Shown in pieces: positions 59,164-64,000 of a stretch of DNA of 64,000 nucleotides (positions are counted from its first letter, which is position 1; each line of letters starts with the position of its first letter). Position numbers and translations under genes: made by a program. Origin of the DNA: Absidia repens (Eukaryota > Mucoromycota > Mucoromycetes > Mucorales > Cunninghamellaceae); contig MCGE01000020.1 in the NCBI GenBank assembly GCA_002105175.1, positions 558,001 through 622,000 on the forward strand, given 5' to 3'. The notes below the pieces were generated by a model. The model did not search any database. It saw only the letters and a program-made list of their open reading frames with translations, and was not told the origin of the DNA.

Positions 59164-61735
59164 ATGTCTGCAAGTGAATTGGAATGGAAAACATACCTTT
59201 TAGAAAATGGCATCATTGAAGGGTATACTGGTGTTAAAAAACGGCAAGTGAAAAAAAAACAAAACAAAAAAAAAATGTTCGTACAGGACATGAGACTCAT
59301 TTCTTGATTATTAATGAACATAGTGCGAATATATTATCGTTTCTTCGCTCATTGATTCCCTCTTTTATTCGACTTTGTGTAAAAGAAAACAATACCAAAC
59401 GCGATGACTTTCAATGCCAACTTCTACCTTTTGGATCTTATGGCCTTGGAGGACAGACGAAGGGTGGTGATATGGACGTCGTATTATTGGCGCCTATAGC
59501 CATACATCGACGTGATTTTCTCGTATTATTTTCAAAACTACTGAAAATACAACCGATCATTTGTGATATGGAGGTAGGTTTTGGGTGCTTTTCTTCCCGT
59601 TGACTATATTGCGACTCTACTAACCAGCTTGGCTACTTATTATAGGTGATACCTCATGCTGGGGTACCCATTATCAAATGTAGGGTTGATTCTATTGACG
59701 TAAGTTTTTGATCTCTTACTCTTCACGTATTTATAATATTAATATCACCTTTTTTTTTATTTTTTATACAAAAAGATTGACATCTCGTTTATTCGATTAC
59801 AAATGCCAACAGTACCGTTTGACATTGATTTTTTGGATGATACTTTTGTGCATGATTTGGAAAACACATGTCTAGCCAGTGCTGATGGTAAGTGCGGTGC
59901 AACAAAAAAAATCGTGTGCATGATATTCACGCATGTATTGCACAAAAATAGGTCCACGTGTGAATCAATTCATTTTGAAACACATCTATCCAAATGATAT
60001 GCCGGTCTTCCGTCTGGCATTGCAAACCATCAAACACTGGGCCAACCAGCGCTGTATTTACAATAAGCCAATGGGATACTTGAACGGTGGTTCTTGGACT
60101 CTATTATTGGTCAAAACATACTTTGATAAACGATCTCAAATCGCCACGGTGGGACTCATTGATGATGATGAACAACAACAGCAGCACTCGCGATCAGCAT
60201 CTGAGCACTCAGATCAATCACCATCCTCTTCGATTTTATCTACACCGGAATCTTTTTCACGATCACCGTCGCCATTACTATCGCCATCACCATATCCTTA
60301 TGAAGTAAGTACCAATACTACCAGCACCTCCAACAGCAGCTCCGCCAACACCTCCAACACTTCCAACACTACCGCTACCGGTGATACTTCTTTCGCTTCT
60401 TCAACCTCCTCCTCCTCCTCTGCCTCCTCCTCCGTCTCCTCTAATGAGTCTTCACCAACCGTCACTGCAGCGTCCTTATTTTCTCCTCCACAAACCATCT
60501 CATTTATAGCTTTACTGAAAGCTTTCTTCAGTATGTGGTCGACTTGGCCTTGGCCTGAGCCCGTCATGCTTACGAAATCTATACCTATCATTCCCGAACA
60601 GCATGCCAACGGCGTCACTAGCATCAAAACTATCGTAAGTTACCTCTGTTTGAAAAATAATAATAATAATAGTAATCAAACATTTAACCTTTCTTTTTTT
60701 TTGGGGGGGGGGGTTACGAACCTAGGATGCGTTCAAGAATTCTGTCTTACCTATTATCACACCATGTTATCCTGTGGGTAATGCAGCACCGTTTGTTACT
60801 CAATCCACACTCTCAGTCATGACCAAGGAATTACACCGGGCACATAAAATCCTTCAACATGAACATTTTGATGACCCAAACGACATGAAAGACAAACTCT
60901 TCAAACCTCTCAATATTGTCAAGGAATACAAGCATTTTATCAAGGTCACTGTCAGTTGTGAAACAAGTAGAAGTCATGATATTTGGTAAGCGGTCTGGAA
61001 AGGGTGACAAAAAAAAAAAAAAAAGGCTGTCTATTTGTTTGATTGACCTCCCCCTTTATTTCCACGTCAAGGTCAAGGAAAATGGCTACCCATTTACCAA
61101 AACTGGTGCAGCTACTGGAATCGCTTCATGAAATCAAATTAGCTCGTCCATTTACTCAATCGTATTCCGAAGTGATCTCATACCGTACGCAACATGACAA
61201 ATATTTATTACAAAATGGATACGGCGTGGACGCTTTTGACGCGCTGGCACCCTTGAATCCAGGCACACTGTTTATGAAATATTATCTGGTTGGATTGGAA
61301 TTCAATGATTGTAAGTGGGATGATGATGAGGATGATGATTCGCTCAACACGCACAAAAAAAAGTCATTGACCCTATTTTTTTTTTTTTTTTTTTTTATAT
61401 AAACACATAGCTTATAAACATACATTAGTGGATATGTCTGATATCAGTCAAGCGTTTGCAACGGATATGGATGGTCGAAAGAATAATCGGGACAATGATG
61501 TACATGTACATCTCGCTGCAATCAAAAGGTACACCTCCCCTCCCCGAAGATTATATTACATGCTGGTCTTTTATTTACTCACCACCTTTTTTTCTTCTTT
61601 TAATGTAGACGTCAAGTCGCCATGATGATTGACAAACCAAGCTTTTAGAATAATGCAGTATATTAGGTTTAGCTTTACAATCCCGGATATTTTTTATATA
61701 TGTTTTTGTTTACTCGAATAAAAAGATTATATTTA

Positions 61736-61773
<38 letters not shown>

Positions 61774-61945
61774 TGTTCGTATTCCTGATGATTGATTGTA
61801 TGGGTAATACAGTGGATTGAAAGAATGGAGTCTGTGGTGCTGGGGCTTGCCTGGTTTCGAGAATGATTGTTATGAGGCATTGTTTGTGAAACTCGACTCT
61901 ACAAAACAGATCAAGGGAGGATTTTTGGCATCAACACTGAAGTAA
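59164..61945 (+). CDS. divergent poly(A) polymerase-family protein
   Basis: Exons 59164-59247, 59295-59573, 59646-59699, 59776-59887, 59952-60634, 60726-60985, 61072-61310 and 61411-61528 are followed by either 61609-61648 (622 residues) or 61813-61945 (653 residues). The nucleotidyltransferase signature is FGSYGLGGQTKGGDMD, with catalytic aspartates D87 and D89, and the third one D141 in IDIDIS. The central domain has LASADGPRVNQFILKH and YLNGGSWTLLLVKTYF, as in canonical Pap1. A Ser/Asn/Thr-rich insert of about 110 residues splits the central domain. Its GS region differs from the usual Pap1 GSYRLGVH form, so this looks like a paralogue. The first intron border is the least certain junction. 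It may polyadenylate nuclear RNA. Confidence 0.82.
61609..61648 (+). other. alternative last exon 9a of poly(A) polymerase-like gene
   Basis: Follows a TAATGTAG acceptor. It codes for the ending RRQVAMMIDKPSF and is followed by AATAAA at 61717-61722. The intron is 80 bp, the usual size here. Confidence 0.6.
61649..61812 (+). other. intron or 3' UTR between the two alternative last exons
   Basis: It holds a T30 tract at 61743-61772 and the AATAAA for the short form at 61717-61722. It ends with TAATACAG just before exon 9b. Confidence 0.6.
61813..61945 (+). other. alternative last exon 9b of poly(A) polymerase-like gene
   Basis: The phase fits the donor at 61528 exactly: AG joined to T gives Ser, then GLKEWSLWCWGLPGFEND to TLK and TAA. 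The frame is open and coding-like for 43 codons. AATAAA occurs at 62085-62090. The intron from 61529 would be 284 bp. Confidence 0.6.
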
Positions 61946-62355
61946 CAACAACAACAACAACAACAACAACAAACATGTATATTTTTGAGAATCATATCAT
62001 AATGAATAGTTTGATTTTATTGGTATTTTGAAAAAAGATGGATATTTGAAACGAAAGGAATTTGTTTCCATGGGAAACTGATATAATAAAATACATGATT
62101 GCGGGCAAGAGAGAAAGAAAGAATGGCTAAAACTGCATGTGCGGGCGGAAGGAGGAATCATGACAATATTTACAAAACAAAGGCGCTATGGTTGAGGAAT
62201 ACAATGGATAAATAATATAATTGATTGTTTTATTGATTTGAAGAAGAGGAATATATAAAACTAAAGGAATGTGTCTGTGTACGAGCGCGTATATGTATGT
62301 ACGAGTGATAAACTAATACGAACAATAGATGTGTGTGTGTGTAGCAAAAGGGTGT
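61946..62355. other. convergent intergenic poly(A) polymerase-like / SmE
   Basis: It starts with (CAA)n. The rest is AT-rich with the 3' end of the SmE gene. No other exon was seen. Confidence 0.5.
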
Positions 62356-63037
62356 CTAGCTACTTTGCACAGCTTGAATCAACGTGATATTGTCGCCGCG
62401 TAACATAATACGACCTATAGATACATATGAAATACATCAGGATGAGTTCACCGTATTGATTAGATACACATCAACGTTTCGCTTTGTATGATACTTACCA
62501 ACAGGACGTCTTGTCTTTTCCTTTGTTAATACTTCTTCAGCTTGATCAAGCACCAAGTTCATGAATTCATCAAAACCCTAAGTAAAGCAGAAAGTCGCGT
62601 TAAAATATTATCGAAAGAAACAGTTTTTCCTTTTCGCTGCCAAAGACTCTGTGATCTTCTTCCTGCTACGCCCATGATATAAACGACTATCATCCACCGT
62701 CTTCCGATGTCTGTGTTTGCTAAGTATCATCCGTAACACATCTATTTCCTACTTACGATAATCTGTCCTTCGATTCTCATATCCGACTTTTCAAAAAGCC
62801 AGATTTGCACTCGTGATTTCTATGATATAAGAAGAGGATGAGTAAAGACAATGGTAAACAGTGCAAAGATTGTGTAGCTTACGTTTTGAAGGTATCTGAA
62901 AATCAGATTCTATATACACATGGGAAAAAAAAAGAAACGTTGAGTGAGTTGAGTGTAAACAGGAAGAATATACTATACATATATATTATGTTACTTACGA
63001 TGGGTTGCACCATAATCTTTTGCACCTTGCTTGACAT
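62356..63037 (-). CDS. SME1: small nuclear ribonucleoprotein E (SmE)
   Basis: SmE is one of seven Sm proteins that form the ring on spliceosomal U1, U2, U4 and U5 snRNAs. Five exons, 63037-62999, 62909-62883, 62819-62757, 62577-62499 and 62414-62356, join in frame to 88 residues, the family size. The Sm1 motif [32 protein letters not shown] and Sm2 motif GRIMLRGDNITLIQAV are present. The N terminus reads MSSKVQKIMVQPINLIFRYLQN, also family typical. The tiny 27-nt second exon is confirmed by the frame. It is divergent from the Hsp70 gene on its right. Confidence 0.97.
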
Positions 63038-63882
63038 TGTTGCTGTAGTATGTATTCTTGGACACAAGGAGGGGAAAAAAAAAGTGGAAAGACAACGAGT
63101 GCGGTGAAAAAAATTGCGGAAAAAAAAAGAGGCCACTTGGAGCATTGGAGCGCTGGGTGCAGGCCGCCCTTTTTTTTTCCCTAGCGCTTTGACACAGCAC
63201 GCCAAAAAAAAAAAAAAAAAAAAAAGTGACGTGGCTTGTACCTTACCATCCAAAAAAAGCAAAAATGATTCTTGCCCTTTTGACATTTCCCCTATAACAT
63301 TGTTCACATGTACTTGAAACGAACGACCGGCTTCTCGATCATTCTTTTTTTTTTTTTTTTTCCTTCTCACGACGAAAAAAAAGGTCGACTTTACGGTACC
63401 GTTCCTTCTTACTAATGATGAACACAGTTTTTATCACTGGCAATAGAATAGGCGGACCCTGAATTTATTAGATCAATGACAGTATTTACTGTCCATTTTC
63501 ATCAAAAAGTAACCATGTTGAAAAAGATACACCCACTTGTAATTTCTCTCACTCCGTTTCCCTCTCTCAACAGCACATTTGACACATTTCGAACAAAAAA
63601 AAAAAAAAAAAAAAAAAGATGAATCAAAAAAAAAGCCTTCTGACCGTGTCAAATGGATGAATAAAATTTTTTTGATTGGTTGAATTTAATTTTTCTTAGC
63701 AGAGGCTTTACCCAATGGTAAGATTGCATGATTTTTTGATTTGCCGCCGCGCTCCTAAAAAGACAAAGCCGTCACCCGTCTAAAAATTTTTTTCTTTAAA
63801 ATAGTTCAGTAAAGTTGCCAAAGCGCTTTTGTTCTTTCCTTTTCCCCCCTTCTTTCTTTTAAGTTTTTACGTTCTATCAATC
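63038..63882. promoter_or_regulatory. divergent intergenic SmE / Ssb-type Hsp70
   Basis: Both promoters lie in this 845 bp. It contains many A/T runs, with a GATTGGTTG (inverted CCAAT) near 63675 and a CT-rich leader just before the Hsp70 ATG. No exon was seen. Confidence 0.5.
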
Positions 63883-64000
63883 ATGTCTGCTGAATACGAA
63901 GGTGCTATTGGTATCGATTTGGGTACTACGTAAAGTATTATGTTCCTTATCTATTATTGTCTTTGTCTTCAAAAAAAAAAATAGTATGCTAACCTTACCA
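63883..64000 (+). CDS. SSB1: Hsp70 chaperone, Ssb type (5' end, cut by window)
   Basis: The first exon, 63883-63929, codes for MSAEYEGAIGIDLGTT, then a GTAAAG donor splits the conserved TTYS motif. The start with GAIGIDLGTT matches ribosome-associated Ssb chaperones rather than the shorter Ssa N termini. Ssb binds nascent chains at the ribosome exit. Only the first exon and part of the intron lie in the window, so identity is judged from 16 residues. The leader is CT-rich. Confidence 0.82.

Noticed and set aside
1..64000. tRNA, rRNA, spliceosomal snRNA genes and CRISPR arrays
   Set aside because: I looked for B-box-like GGTTCRANNCC words and for conserved snRNA motifs and found none convincing. 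CRISPR arrays are not expected in a fungal nuclear genome and no regularly spaced repeats were seen. A tRNAscan or Infernal run would be decisive.
1..64000. Transposase, reverse transcriptase or integrase genes
   Set aside because: No frame shows such motifs. The dispersed repeats are non-coding in every copy I examined.

Overview
The window is nuclear DNA of a filamentous fungus. Genes are split by many short introns (mostly 55-130 bp, GT-AG, often with long poly(T) tracts before the acceptor), intergenic DNA is AT-rich, and most coding sequences match fungal housekeeping families. Domain combinations, gene content and compactness suggest an early-diverging fungus, most likely Mucoromycota/Mucorales. 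That placement is inference, since no rRNA or mitochondrial marker is present.

Layout from left to right. A dispersed-repeat copy is followed by threonine synthase (THR4, -), a LEA-2 domain membrane protein (-) and the H/ACA pseudouridine synthase CBF5 (+). Next come two tandem NBR1-like autophagy-receptor paralogues (-), a TRK potassium transporter (-), an HMG-box protein of the INO80/NHP10 type (+), a PAQR/IZH receptor (+), an orphan protein with a possible mitochondrial leader (-), a two-finger RanBP2-type zinc-finger protein (-) and a GST-like protein (-). A gene-poor stretch from about 32.6 to 35.2 kb holds an inverted repeat copy. Then follow a secreted Glu-rich protein (-), HAP2/NF-YA (+), a membrane-anchored RBR ubiquitin ligase (+), an arrestin-like adaptor (-), a 48-residue protein (+), the APSES regulator StuA (+) and PEP carboxykinase PCK1 (+). 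The right end carries another repeat copy, a calmodulin-like EF-hand protein (-), the head-to-head pair ERG28 (-)/COQ2 (+), a Kre9/Knh1-type GPI cell-wall protein (+), a divergent poly(A) polymerase (+), SmE (-) and the first exon of an Ssb-type Hsp70 (+), cut by the window end.

There is no operon-like organisation. Likely functional couplings are the shared 166-bp promoter of ERG28 and COQ2 (both isoprenoid-derived lipid pathways), the autophagy paralogue pair, and the adjacent StuA and PCK1 genes. Exon coordinates were derived by hand from splice consensus and reading-frame continuity. Where exon sums close in frame and match a known family I treat the model as strong.

The most interesting signals are: (1) a non-coding dispersed repeat family in at least six copies, with a CACGTG head, a conserved stem-forming core and internal subrepeats carrying AATAAA; (2) an NBR1-like paralogue whose UBA domain appears to have been cut off by a frameshift in a trinucleotide repeat; (3) two competing, phase-compatible last exons in the poly(A) polymerase gene; (4) a spliced uORF in the HAP2 leader; (5) a 48-residue, probably highly expressed protein of unknown family. 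No tRNA, rRNA, CRISPR array or transposase-coding element was recognised.
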